A stretch of DNA of 18,887 bases. It comes from JBDTSW01 sp039930945. Lineage in GTDB: Bacteria > Actinomycetota > Thermoleophilia > Solirubrobacterales > 70-9. The stretch lies in assembly GCA_039930945.1 (NCBI GenBank), contig JBDTSW010000037.1:1-18887 (forward strand), in the 5' to 3' direction. Shown piece by piece: positions 5,351-12,333 of this stretch. A model generated the notes under the pieces. That model did no database searches and had not been told where the DNA came from. It saw nothing but the letters and a program-made list of their open reading frames with translations. Each line of letters begins with the position of its first letter. Positions within the stretch are counted from its first letter, which is position 1. A program made the position numbers and the translations under genes.

Positions 5351-6709
5351 ATGGGCCAGTCGTGCCCCCGGCCCGAATTGCCGACAGATGGATCGGAGGC
5401 TGTGTCTACACTCCGACCTCACTCGATCGTGGATCCAACGGTGGCTGACGAACACACAGGCGGCAACGAGGAATCGGCCCGAGCCCAGCTCGCCGGCTCG
5501 GCCGGCATGCCCGAGGCAGGCGAGGAGGGGACATCGTCCGCAGACGGCGGCGATGCGATCATCGGCGCCGCCCTCGACGGCCTTCGCCGGGCGGCGCGCG
5601 AGGTGGAGGTCGAGCGTTCGGTCACGACGACCCTCCAGCACAGCCTCCTGCGCGAGCGGCTCCCCGATATCCCGGGGATGAGCTTCTCGGCCCGCTACCT
5701 GCCGGGCAGCGCCGAGGCCGAGATCGGCGGCGACTGGTACGACGTGATCCCCCTGCGCGACGGCAAGGCGGGGCTCGTGATCGGCGACGTCGTCGGGCGC
5801 GGGATCGCGGCCGCCGCGAGGATGGCGCACCTGCAGAGCGCGGTTCGCGCCTATGCGCTGGAGGGGCTGCGCCCCTCGGTCGTCCTCGAGCGCACCGACG
5901 CCTTCGCCCAAGAGCTCGAGCGCCCCGGGATGGCGACGACGCTCTACGCGGTACTTGACCCGGAGGCGGGAACGCTGCGCTTCGCGACCGCCGGCCACCC
6001 GCCACCGCTGATCATCTCTGGAGATCGGGATGTCGTCTTCGCCGAGGGTCGCTCGGGCAACCCGCTGGGCACAGTCGCATTCCCGTCCTACGAGGAGAGC
6101 GTGGTCCCGCTCGAGCCTGGTTCGGCCGTCGTCATGTACACCGACGGGCTGGTCGAACGGCCCGCCGTCTCGCTCGCCGAGGGCCTGATCGCCCTGGGCG
6201 AGGCCGCCGCCGGGCTCGACACCGAGCCGGGCGAGCTCTGCAGGATCCTTCCCGGACGCGTGCTCGAGGGGCGCTCGGTCGACGACATCGCGATTCTCGC
6301 GATCCGCCTCGAGCCGCTGTCCACCGATCGCGTCCAGCTGTCGCTTCCGGCCGAGGCGGGCTCACTGGCGGTCCTGCGAAGGGTCCTGGGCCGCTGGCTC
6401 AAGGCCGCCGGCGCCGGCGAGGCCGAGATGTACGAGACCCTCGTAGCGGTCGGCGAGGCCTGCGCCAACGCGATCGCGCACGCCTACCCCGCGGGCGAGG
6501 CCGCGTTCGAGGTCGAGGCGACTCGCTCGGGGCCCCAGCTGGAGATCACCGTTCGCGATTTCGGGAGCTGGCGCCCGGCTCGTGGCGAGGAGCGGCGTCG
6601 CGGGCTGACGCTGATGGAACAGCTGATGGAGCAGGTGAGCATCGACAAGGGCGAGACGGGGACCACCGTGGTCCTTCGCCGCGGCCTGCGGAACGGAGGC
6701 GCGGCATGA
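5351..6709 (+). CDS. SpoIIE-type PP2C phosphatase fused to RsbW-like kinase domain
   Basis: Partner-switching regulator that can in principle both dephosphorylate and phosphorylate a STAS protein. With numbering from ATG 5351, the PP2C domain covers about 80-317 and keeps the metal-site motifs: GGDWYD (126-131), GDVVGRG, ATAGHPPP, YTDG (263-266) and DDIAIL (311-316). The HATPase_c domain (about 325-448) has the N-box GEACANAIAHAY with N373, RDFGSW, and RGLTLMEQLMEQV, as in RsbW anti-sigma kinases. The start is uncertain: ATG 5351 leaves 19 bp to the divergent GGDEF gene, codons before about 5440 look unlike the rest, and a TACACT box at 5407-5412 would favour GTG 5429 or GTG 5441. The STAS gene overlaps by ATGA, so the pair is translationally coupled. 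Confidence 0.9.
   Translation: MGQSCPRPELPTDGSEAVSTLRPHSIVDPTVADEHTGGNEESARAQLAGSAGMPEAGEEGTSSADGGDAIIGAALDGLRRAAREVEVERSVTTTLQHSLLRERLPDIPGMSFSARYLPGSAEAEIGGDWYDVIPLRDGKAGLVIGDVVGRGIAAAARMAHLQSAVRAYALEGLRPSVVLERTDAFAQELERPGMATTLYAVLDPEAGTLRFATAGHPPPLIISGDRDVVFAEGRSGNPLGTVAFPSYEESVVPLEPGSAVVMYTDGLVERPAVSLAEGLIALGEAAAGLDTEPGELCRILPGRVLEGRSVDDIAILAIRLEPLSTDRVQLSLPAEAGSLAVLRRVLGRWLKAAGAGEAEMYETLVAVGEACANAIAHAYPAGEAAFEVEATRSGPQLEITVRDFGSWRPARGEERRRGLTLMEQLMEQVSIDKGETGTTVVLRRGLRNGGAA
5407..5412 (+). promoter_or_regulatory. possible -10 box of the phosphatase-STAS operon
   Basis: TACACT fits the TAnnnT pattern and would place transcription start near 5419, just before in-frame GTG codons at 5429 and 5441. 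No good -35 lies at the usual spacing, so an alternative sigma factor or activator would be needed. Confidence 0.25.
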
Positions 6710-7071
6710 GGGACAGACTCAGCCAGGTCGAGTTTGACGAGCGCGAGGACCTGCTGATCGCGCGCGTCTCGGGCGAGGTCGACGGCTCGAACGCGGTCGA
6801 GCTGGGGCGCGCCCTGGGCGAGAAGCTCCCCAGCTCAGCCCACGGCCTGGTCCTCGACCTCAGCGGCATCGCCTATCTGGACAGCGCCGGGATCGAGCTG
6901 CTTTTCAGTCTCGCCCGCCGCCTCGGTGATCGCCGCCAGCGACTGCGCCTGAGCGTTCCGCGGGAGTCCCCGGTGCGCAAGGTGCTGGAGATCTGCGACA
7001 TTGGCAGCGTCGCGCCGATGGAAGAGTCGGCGGAGGTCGCCGTCCAGCGGATCACCGAGGCGAACGGCTAG
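6706..7071 (+). CDS. STAS-domain anti-anti-sigma factor
   Basis: Single-domain STAS protein of 121 residues, of the SpoIIAA/RsbV type. In the known scheme the unphosphorylated form binds an RsbW-like kinase and frees its sigma factor; phosphorylation reverses this. The phosphoacceptor region is visible as YLDSAGIELL with S60 in the expected position, preceded by the strand LVLDLSG. The start ATG (6706-6708) overlaps the TGA of the phosphatase/kinase gene as ATGA, making that fusion its probable partner. No sigma factor is encoded in the window, so the output lies elsewhere. Its stop at 7069-7071 faces the stop of the LuxR-GAF gene 9 bp away; the shared GGCCTAGGCC (7072-7081) is a perfect palindrome. 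Confidence 0.92.
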   Translation: MRDRLSQVEFDEREDLLIARVSGEVDGSNAVELGRALGEKLPSSAHGLVLDLSGIAYLDSAGIELLFSLARRLGDRRQRLRLSVPRESPVRKVLEICDIGSVAPMEESAEVAVQRITEANG

Positions 7072-7080
7072 GGCCTAGGC

Positions 7081-7893
7081 CTAGGGCGACCGGGTGGCCG
7101 AGGCCCAGGAGGCGCGGAAGCCGCGCAACGCCTGGTCGATCCCCGCAGCGACGCGGGGCCCGCCCGTCTGGATCAGCTCTCCGACGCGACCGGCAAGGGC
7201 CTGAAGAAGTAGCAATTCCTGTCGGCCGGTAGGGCGCGAGGAGCGGGTGGCCAGCCCGATCACGCCGATCAGCCGGTCGCCGTCGAGCATCGGGGCGACG
7301 ATCATTGCGCCGCCGTCGGAGCCTGGGGCGGGCAGGATCTGCGAGCGCCGTTCCAGAGCGGCCCGGCCGATCGTGCCCTCGCCCAGGACGAGCGTCGCCG
7401 GCTGGGTCTCGGCCCTGTTCGCGACCCGCTCGGCCGCCCGGTTGAGCGTCAGCCCGTCGTCGTCCGCCAGGAAGACCCAGCCGGCGTCCACGTCCCAAAG
7501 CGACAGCAGGCCCTCGAGCGCGCCGTCGAGGGGTCCGGCGAGATCGCTGAGGCTCAGGCGGGTGCGCACGTCGGTCGAGCGGCGACGCTCCGGCTGAGGC
7601 TTCGACGCGTTCGACTCGCCCATGGTCTCGATCTCCCCCCGGCGCAGCGCGATCGCCACCGCGTGTGAGCGGGTGGATGCCCCCAGCTTCGCCATCGCGT
7701 TGCGGATGTGCGTGCGCACGGTCTCGGGCGAGAGCACCAGGCGTTCGGCGATCTCGGCCCCGCTGAGCCCGTCGGCGAGCAGCTCGAAGACCTCGCGCTC
7801 GCGCTTCGACAGCGGTCCCGTGTGAGCGCGCTTCGCGCCCTCCGGTCCATCCTGGGCTCCGCTGCTTGCAGCTTGCTCGCTCACTTTCGCCAT
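7081..7893 (-). CDS. LuxR-type HTH regulator with C-terminal GAF domain
   Basis: Cytoplasmic transcription regulator of 270 residues with an inverted layout. The LuxR/GerE HTH is N-terminal (about residues 25-87: LSKREREVFELLADG, then LSPETVRTHIRNAMAKLG). A GAF-like sensor domain follows at about 110-250 (GWVFLADDDGLTLNRAAE, LVLGEGTIGRAAL, GAMIVAPMLDGDRLIGVIGL). The linker of about 20 residues is charged and Pro-rich. The HTH is closely similar to that of the PAS-LuxR protein at 9598-10197, so the two are probably paralogues with different sensors. It is divergent from the sugar transferase gene, with 254 bp between them, and may regulate it. The ligand is not predictable. Start is ATG 7891-7893. 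Confidence 0.9.
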   Translation of the reverse strand: MAKVSEQAASSGAQDGPEGAKRAHTGPLSKREREVFELLADGLSGAEIAERLVLSPETVRTHIRNAMAKLGASTRSHAVAIALRRGEIETMGESNASKPQPERRRSTDVRTRLSLSDLAGPLDGALEGLLSLWDVDAGWVFLADDDGLTLNRAAERVANRAETQPATLVLGEGTIGRAALERRSQILPAPGSDGGAMIVAPMLDGDRLIGVIGLATRSSRPTGRQELLLLQALAGRVGELIQTGGPRVAAGIDQALRGFRASWASATRSP

Positions 7894-8147
7894 CCAGATG
7901 CAGTGCCCGGCGAAGCTAGCACTAACCGGTCTGAGGTATTGCGACCCCGTCTTACTGGGTAATTCCGCCTGCAGAAGTTTGGATCCTTACCTCGATTGGG
8001 CCATAGTGGATCCATCAATACAAGCAGGGCGGGGCTGATTCCCGGGGTCCGCGGTGTCAAATCCTTTGAGGGGGCAATGATCATTCGTTTCAACTATCGG
8101 CAGCTCTTGGCGATGGCTTGTGTATTGGTGGCTGAGGATTGCTCCCA
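7894..8147. promoter_or_regulatory. divergent upstream region between LuxR-GAF and sugar transferase genes
   Basis: This 254-bp gap is richer in A+T than the surrounding genes. It contains TTACTGGGTAA (7952-7962, a dyad TTAC/GTAA), two GGATCC words 27 bp apart (7981 and 8008), and the perfect palindrome AATGATCATT (8076-8085). A possible plus-strand promoter is TTGAGG (8066) with AACTAT (8092), but the 20-nt spacing is poor. The dyads may be sites for LuxR-type dimers. No ORF in it looks real. Confidence 0.35.
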
Positions 8148-9605
8148 GTGACCTTCCGGGGCCGTGAGCTGGGGATTGCCGGGCGCGGCCCGACGCGGTT
8201 CCGTCCGCTTGGCGCTCTGCGCGCCCAGCGGCTGATCGACCTGGTCGGCCTGCGCGTGGCCCCTGCACTGACGAGTGGGCTGATCGCCTACTCCCACTTC
8301 CGCCAGTTGGGGCCGGCACTGCTCGTATTCGGGGCGATGCTGGCCGCGGCCCGGGTGATCGAGCGCTCGCCGTTCCCGTTGCAGCTGATGCCGGCGGCGC
8401 GCGTGGCGCTCGCCCTTTTTGCCCCCGCGGTGGGGGCGGTCGCGGTGCTGGCGATCATGACGATGCTCGACCGCCCGCCGGGGATCGGCGAGCTCGTTCC
8501 CGCCGTGATCGGGGCCTGGCTGGTTTTCGCTCTCGGCGGCTGGACCAAGGCTCGGCTCGAAGGCTCGGCTCGGGCGCGGGTCGCCGTGATCGGATCGCCG
8601 CAGTTCGCCAGCGACCTGCGGGGGGAACTCCGCTTCGCCGGGGTTCGCGCCTACGAGGTGATCGGCTGGCTCGGCCCCGAGGGGCCGGATCAGCGCGGCC
8701 AGGGCGTCAGCTGGCTGGGATCGCTCGACCAGATGCGGGGGGCGGTCCTCGTCAACCACGTCGACCTGTTCGTCTGCGCTGCCGATCGTGAGCCCGGCCC
8801 GGGTGCCGGGGGGGGCAGCCCATGGGACCGCGCCGCACAGACGTGCATGAGCCTTCCGGTCCGGATGATCGGCGCCAACCAATTCTACGAGGATCTGTTC
8901 GGTCATACCCCCGTCGGGACGATAGATCAGGCCTGGTATCGCTATGTCCTGCACCCCAACTTCCAGTCGATGGCGCCGCTCTCCAAGCGTCTCGGCGACA
9001 TCGTCCTGGCCACCGCAATCGGCGTCATCACCCTGCCGCTGCTCGCGCTCGGCGCGCTTGCCATCAAGCTCCAAGACCGCGGTCCGGTGCTCTACCGTCA
9101 GCGCCGGCTGGGGGAGCACGGCCGGCAGTTCGAGATCCTGAAGCTGCGATCGATGGCCGAGGACGCCGAGGCCGACGGCCTCGTCCGCTGGTCCGACGCC
9201 GACGACGATCGCGCCACCCGCGTCGGCCGGGTGCTGCGTCGCACCCACATCGACGAGCTGCCGCAGCTGTGGAACGTGCTGCGCGGCGACATGACCCTGG
9301 TCGGGCCACGACCCGAGCGTCCCGAGGTGGAGGCCGACTTGGAGCGCCAGTTCTCGCACTACACGCGGCGCCATCTGCTGCGCCCGGGGATCACTGGCTG
9401 GGCCCAGTTGCGATGCGGCTATGCCGGCTCGGACCTGGGCGCGGCGTGGAAGCTCTGCCACGATCTCTACTACATCAAGCACCGCTCGATGCTGGCCGAT
9501 CTGCTGATCATCTTCGAGACCGCCTTCGTGGCCTTCCGCGACGCTCACCGCGCCCTGCGGACGCCGCGCAAGCGGTTCATCGTGGAAGAGGGCGCGCGTG
9601 GCTGA
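8148..9605 (+). CDS. polyprenyl-phosphate sugar-1-phosphate transferase (WbaP/WcaJ family)
   Basis: Membrane enzyme that starts repeat-unit assembly of an exopolysaccharide or capsule by moving a sugar-1-phosphate from an NDP-sugar to undecaprenyl phosphate. Of 485 residues, about 30-130 hold several membrane helices and about 140-250 resemble the CoA/Rossmann-like regulatory domain (RVAVIGSPQ). The catalytic bacterial sugar transferase domain covers about 278-470: SKRLGDIVLA, GPVLYRQRRLG, FEILKLRSM, the DE pair D369-E370 in HIDELPQLWNVLRGDM, LVGPRPERP and GITGWAQ. I chose GTG 8148 because TGAGGA lies 9 nt upstream; TTG 8139 is an in-frame alternative. A G8 tract encodes Gly221-223. It overlaps the PAS-LuxR gene by 8 bp. 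The sugar cannot be told from sequence. Confidence 0.93.
   Translation: MTFRGRELGIAGRGPTRFRPLGALRAQRLIDLVGLRVAPALTSGLIAYSHFRQLGPALLVFGAMLAAARVIERSPFPLQLMPAARVALALFAPAVGAVAVLAIMTMLDRPPGIGELVPAVIGAWLVFALGGWTKARLEGSARARVAVIGSPQFASDLRGELRFAGVRAYEVIGWLGPEGPDQRGQGVSWLGSLDQMRGAVLVNHVDLFVCAADREPGPGAGGGSPWDRAAQTCMSLPVRMIGANQFYEDLFGHTPVGTIDQAWYRYVLHPNFQSMAPLSKRLGDIVLATAIGVITLPLLALGALAIKLQDRGPVLYRQRRLGEHGRQFEILKLRSMAEDAEADGLVRWSDADDDRATRVGRVLRRTHIDELPQLWNVLRGDMTLVGPRPERPEVEADLERQFSHYTRRHLLRPGITGWAQLRCGYAGSDLGAAWKLCHDLYYIKHRSMLADLLIIFETAFVAFRDAHRALRTPRKRFIVEEGARG
8808..8815 (+). repeat. G8 homopolymer inside the sugar transferase gene
   Basis: Eight consecutive G residues lie in the codons for A220-G221-G222-G223-S224, in the loop of the non-catalytic middle domain. 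A one-base slip would truncate the enzyme before its catalytic domain. Tracts of this kind cause phase variation in some surface-polysaccharide genes. At such high G+C it could also be chance. Confidence 0.6.
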
Positions 9606-10197
9606 TCTCGCGGCGATCGCCGCACTCCACTCCAGCGGTCAGGGCATCGGCGCCTCGCCGGTCGCGCTGCTGGTGGTCGATGACGACGGCGCGGTGGCCG
9701 AGGCCAACCTGTCGGCCTGTCGCCTGCTCGGGCTCGCCCGCGGCGAGGTTCAGGGGCGGGTGCTCGGCGAGCTGTTCGCTCGGAGTGACGCCGAGCGCCT
9801 CGACGGTGTCTGGCGAGCTTTCCACCAGGCCGGAGGCCACGCGGGGCCATTCGAGTTGGCCAGCCCCGGAGCCCGTGATGCAGTCGACATCAGCGTCACG
9901 GCCGCCGTGCTGCCGGGCCTGCACCTGGTCCTGCTTTCGCCCAGCCCCAGCACCGCGGGTCCCGAGGCCTCCGACTCCGACGAAGGCGCGCTGGCGCGGG
10001 TCCCGACCGTCCGCGAGCGTCAGATCTTGGGGATGCTCGCTTCGGGTGGCACCGACACGCAGATCGCGGTCGAGCTCGGGCTCTCGCCCGCGACCGTGCA
10101 GACCCACGTGCGCAATGCCAAGGCCAAGCTTGGCGCGCGTACTCGCGCCCACGCGGTCGCGATGGTGATGCGCCGCGGGCTCATCGTCGCCGACTGA
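9598..10197 (+). CDS. PAS-like sensor with C-terminal LuxR-type HTH
   Basis: Regulator of 199 residues. The N-terminal part (about 18-120) is PAS-like: SPVALLVVDDDGAVAEANLS followed by CRLLGLARGEVQGRVLGELF, a common PAS opening. The C-terminal LuxR/GerE HTH (about 135-199) contains TVRERQILGMLASGG and LSPATVQTHVRNAKAKLG. The start GTG 9598 lies inside the end of the sugar transferase gene (8-bp overlap), so the two are coexpressed, suggesting feedback control of polysaccharide genes. The HTH resembles that of the divergent LuxR-GAF gene, but the domain order is reversed. Its stop codon (10195-10197) directly abuts the stop of the convergent ligase gene, with no base between. Confidence 0.9.
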   Translation: MADLAAIAALHSSGQGIGASPVALLVVDDDGAVAEANLSACRLLGLARGEVQGRVLGELFARSDAERLDGVWRAFHQAGGHAGPFELASPGARDAVDISVTAAVLPGLHLVLLSPSPSTAGPEASDSDEGALARVPTVRERQILGMLASGGTDTQIAVELGLSPATVQTHVRNAKAKLGARTRAHAVAMVMRRGLIVAD

Positions 10198-12237
10198 CTA
10201 GCCGCCGTCGCGCTTGGGCTTGGCGTCCTCCGCCTCGAGGCGCGAGCGCAGTTCGATCACGCGGTCGCTGAGCGGGTTGAGCGCGGCGGCGATGGTGATC
10301 TCGCGGGCTGCCAGTTCCGGGTCGGAGTCGGCGTAGAGGTCGGCCAGGAAGTAGTGGGTGGCCCACTCCTCCTCACGTAGGTCGGCGGCCTCCCGGAAGG
10401 CGGTGATCGCGCGCTCGGTCTCGCCGGCCTCGCGGGCGATCGCCCCCTCCGCCATCAGGGGCTCCTCCGAGAGCGGGTTGAGCGCGCTGGCGCGGTCGAG
10501 GTCGGCGTAAGCGTCGGCCAGGTCGATCGTCCAGGTGGCGAAGGCGTGGTTGGTGTACCTCTCGCTCAGGTACGGCGGGACCGCGCTCAGGGCAAGCACC
10601 ACGGCGACGAGCGCGATCCGGCGCCGGGCCCTGTGGCCGGGGCGCTGCGGGGCCAGCAGCGCCGGCGCGCAGGCGGAGCCGAGCAGCGCGAACACGGGGG
10701 CGGTGATCGCTGGGTAGGCCCAGAACCAGTCGATCGACGAATGCGCGATCCAGTACGCGAAGGCGGTGAGGGCGGCCGCCGACAGCGCTCTGGCAGAGGG
10801 CCCGAGGTGACGGGCGCGCAGGGCGCCGATGAGCGCCCCGGCGATCGCCAGCCCCAGCAGGATCAGCCCTGGGGCGCCGAGCTCCGAGAGCACCTCCAGC
10901 TCGACGCTGTGCGCGTCGCGCACATTCGGGTAGCCGACCGAGCGGTCCTCTAGGTAGCTGTACTGGTAGCCGCCCGCGCCGTCGCCGAACAGCGGGTCCG
11001 CGCCCGCGTCCTGAAGCGCGATCTCCCAGAGGTCGAGACGCTCCGAGCCCGCGTTGAAGCCGAAGCGGCTGGGCTCGGCGCTGAGGTCGGGGGTGCCCTC
11101 GTTGCGGAACTCGTTGATCCGCTGCCCGACCCAGTCGACCGGGTCGCCTGTGACGACCACGAACCCGATCACGGCGATCACCGCGAGGGCGATCAGGCCG
11201 CCCGTGGCCAGGCGGTCCGCGCGCTTCGCCGATTCCGGGCCGGGCTTGATGCGAGCCTCGACGCGCGCTGCGATCGTGCCGGCGATCACCGCCAGGGCAC
11301 AGCCGCCGAGGGCGGCGCGGGCGGCGTCCGGAAGCTCCGTGAGCACGCTTTCGCGGCTCGCCTCGTTCGCGGCCGCGTACAGATCTCCGAGCGCGGGGAG
11401 CACCACCAGCGCCGGAATCGCCGCCAGGCAGAGCCAGACGAGCGCCCGCGCCCGGCCCGGAGTGAAGACGGCGTAGACGACGATCGCGACCGCCACGGCG
11501 ATGATGAAGCCACGGCTCTGGCTCAGCAGCGCCAGCTCGACGCACAGGGTCGCGGCGCCGAGCGCAGCCGCCCGAGCGTACCAGCGCCGCCCGCTCGCCT
11601 GGGCGAGCGCGAGCGCTGGCCAGGCCGCGATCGCGAAGAACGCCGCGTTCGCGTTGCGGTACCCGAGCGGATACTGCAGCGTCCCGTTCACCTCGAGATA
11701 CGAGCCGACGTCGCTGCCGAAGGCGAGCGTGAACACCGTCACCAGGCCGGCGACCGCCCCGGCGATCGCCAGGAGCACGAGCGCCAGCGCCATCCGCGGC
11801 CCCAGCAGGTTGCAGAGCCAGAGGCCAAGGACGAAGGCGAGGCCGTAGACGGCGATCCGCTGGGCATCGGCGAGGGCGACGTCCGGCGACGGGCTCCAGA
11901 TGGCCGAGAGCGCCGACCAGCCTGCCAGCCCGAAGATCCCGCTGATGGCGAGGAGCGTCGGACTCGAGAGGCGCAGGTTCGCTCGCCACGGCGCCGCCCG
12001 CAGCAGCGCCACCAGGCCCGCGCAGAGCAGCACCAGGCCCGGATAGAGGACGACCCCGAAGTAGGCACCCTGCTTGATTCCCCACCACGTCCAGGTGACG
12101 GTGAGCAGCAGCAGCGCGGCGACCGCGGCGATCCCGGCCGTATCCAGACCCCGCGGGAGCGCGGCTGCGCCTGACCCCTCGGAGGCGGCGGCGGTGCGGG
12201 CGGCGCGACCCGGAGGTGCCGGCGAAATCGGTTCCAC
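10198..12237 (-). CDS. O-antigen ligase/polymerase-like membrane protein with TPR tail
   Basis: Integral membrane protein of 679 residues of the Wzy/WaaL superfamily, which polymerises or ligates lipid-linked glycans on the outer face of the membrane. After a Pro/Ala-rich cytoplasmic N-terminus (1-33) there are about 10-12 membrane helices to about residue 560. Family signs are GYRNANAA (192-199), LLSQSRGFI (237-245), and the extracytoplasmic loop with GDGAGGYQY and RDAHSVELEVLSELGAPGL (440-458). Residues about 570-665 form two or more TPR-like repeats, including two ALNPLS motifs, possibly for protein contact or chain-length control. Start is GTG 12235-12237, 6 nt after TAGCTT, suggesting a leaderless mRNA. 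It is convergent with the sugar transferase operon and probably acts in the same pathway. Confidence 0.9.
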   Translation of the reverse strand: MEPISPAPPGRAARTAAASEGSGAAALPRGLDTAGIAAVAALLLLTVTWTWWGIKQGAYFGVVLYPGLVLLCAGLVALLRAAPWRANLRLSSPTLLAISGIFGLAGWSALSAIWSPSPDVALADAQRIAVYGLAFVLGLWLCNLLGPRMALALVLLAIAGAVAGLVTVFTLAFGSDVGSYLEVNGTLQYPLGYRNANAAFFAIAAWPALALAQASGRRWYARAAALGAATLCVELALLSQSRGFIIAVAVAIVVYAVFTPGRARALVWLCLAAIPALVVLPALGDLYAAANEASRESVLTELPDAARAALGGCALAVIAGTIAARVEARIKPGPESAKRADRLATGGLIALAVIAVIGFVVVTGDPVDWVGQRINEFRNEGTPDLSAEPSRFGFNAGSERLDLWEIALQDAGADPLFGDGAGGYQYSYLEDRSVGYPNVRDAHSVELEVLSELGAPGLILLGLAIAGALIGALRARHLGPSARALSAAALTAFAYWIAHSSIDWFWAYPAITAPVFALLGSACAPALLAPQRPGHRARRRIALVAVVLALSAVPPYLSERYTNHAFATWTIDLADAYADLDRASALNPLSEEPLMAEGAIAREAGETERAITAFREAADLREEEWATHYFLADLYADSDPELAAREITIAAALNPLSDRVIELRSRLEAEDAKPKRDGG

Positions 12238-12243
12238 CCGGGC

Positions 12244-12249
12244 AAGCTA
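12244..12249 (-). promoter_or_regulatory. possible -10 box of the ligase gene (leaderless)
   Basis: On the minus strand TAGCTT is followed by 6 nt and then the GTG start, so transcription would begin at or next to the start codon. There is no clear -35 and no Shine-Dalgarno. Confidence 0.35.
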
Positions 12250-12317
12250 GCGGAGGCGGAAACCGCATGAGCAGGTGTTTCGGCGCCGCGTGCACCAATT
12301 TGGCGACCGACCCATGT

Positions 12318-12322
12318 AGGAG
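12318..12322 (+). promoter_or_regulatory. Shine-Dalgarno of the coiled-coil gene
   Basis: AGGAG lies 11 nt before the ATG at 12334 and 17 nt before the in-frame ATG at 12340, so it favours the first. Confidence 0.5.
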
Positions 12323-12333
12323 CATCCCGCCCG

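Noticed and set aside
7072..7081. GGCCTAGGCC palindrome between the STAS and LuxR-GAF stops
   Set aside because: It is short, lacks a loop and a T-tract, and is largely made by the two facing stop codons, so it is not called as a terminator.
7981..8013. Two GGATCC words 27 bp apart
   Set aside because: The flanks do not match and the word is a common G+C-rich hexamer; no evidence for a regulatory repeat.
8094..9548. 484-codon open frame on the minus strand
   Set aside because: It is antisense to the sugar transferase, which has all its catalytic motifs.
8822..10168. 448-codon open frame on the plus strand
   Set aside because: It is an out-of-frame reading of the sugar transferase and PAS-LuxR genes, rich in Arg, Pro and Ser.
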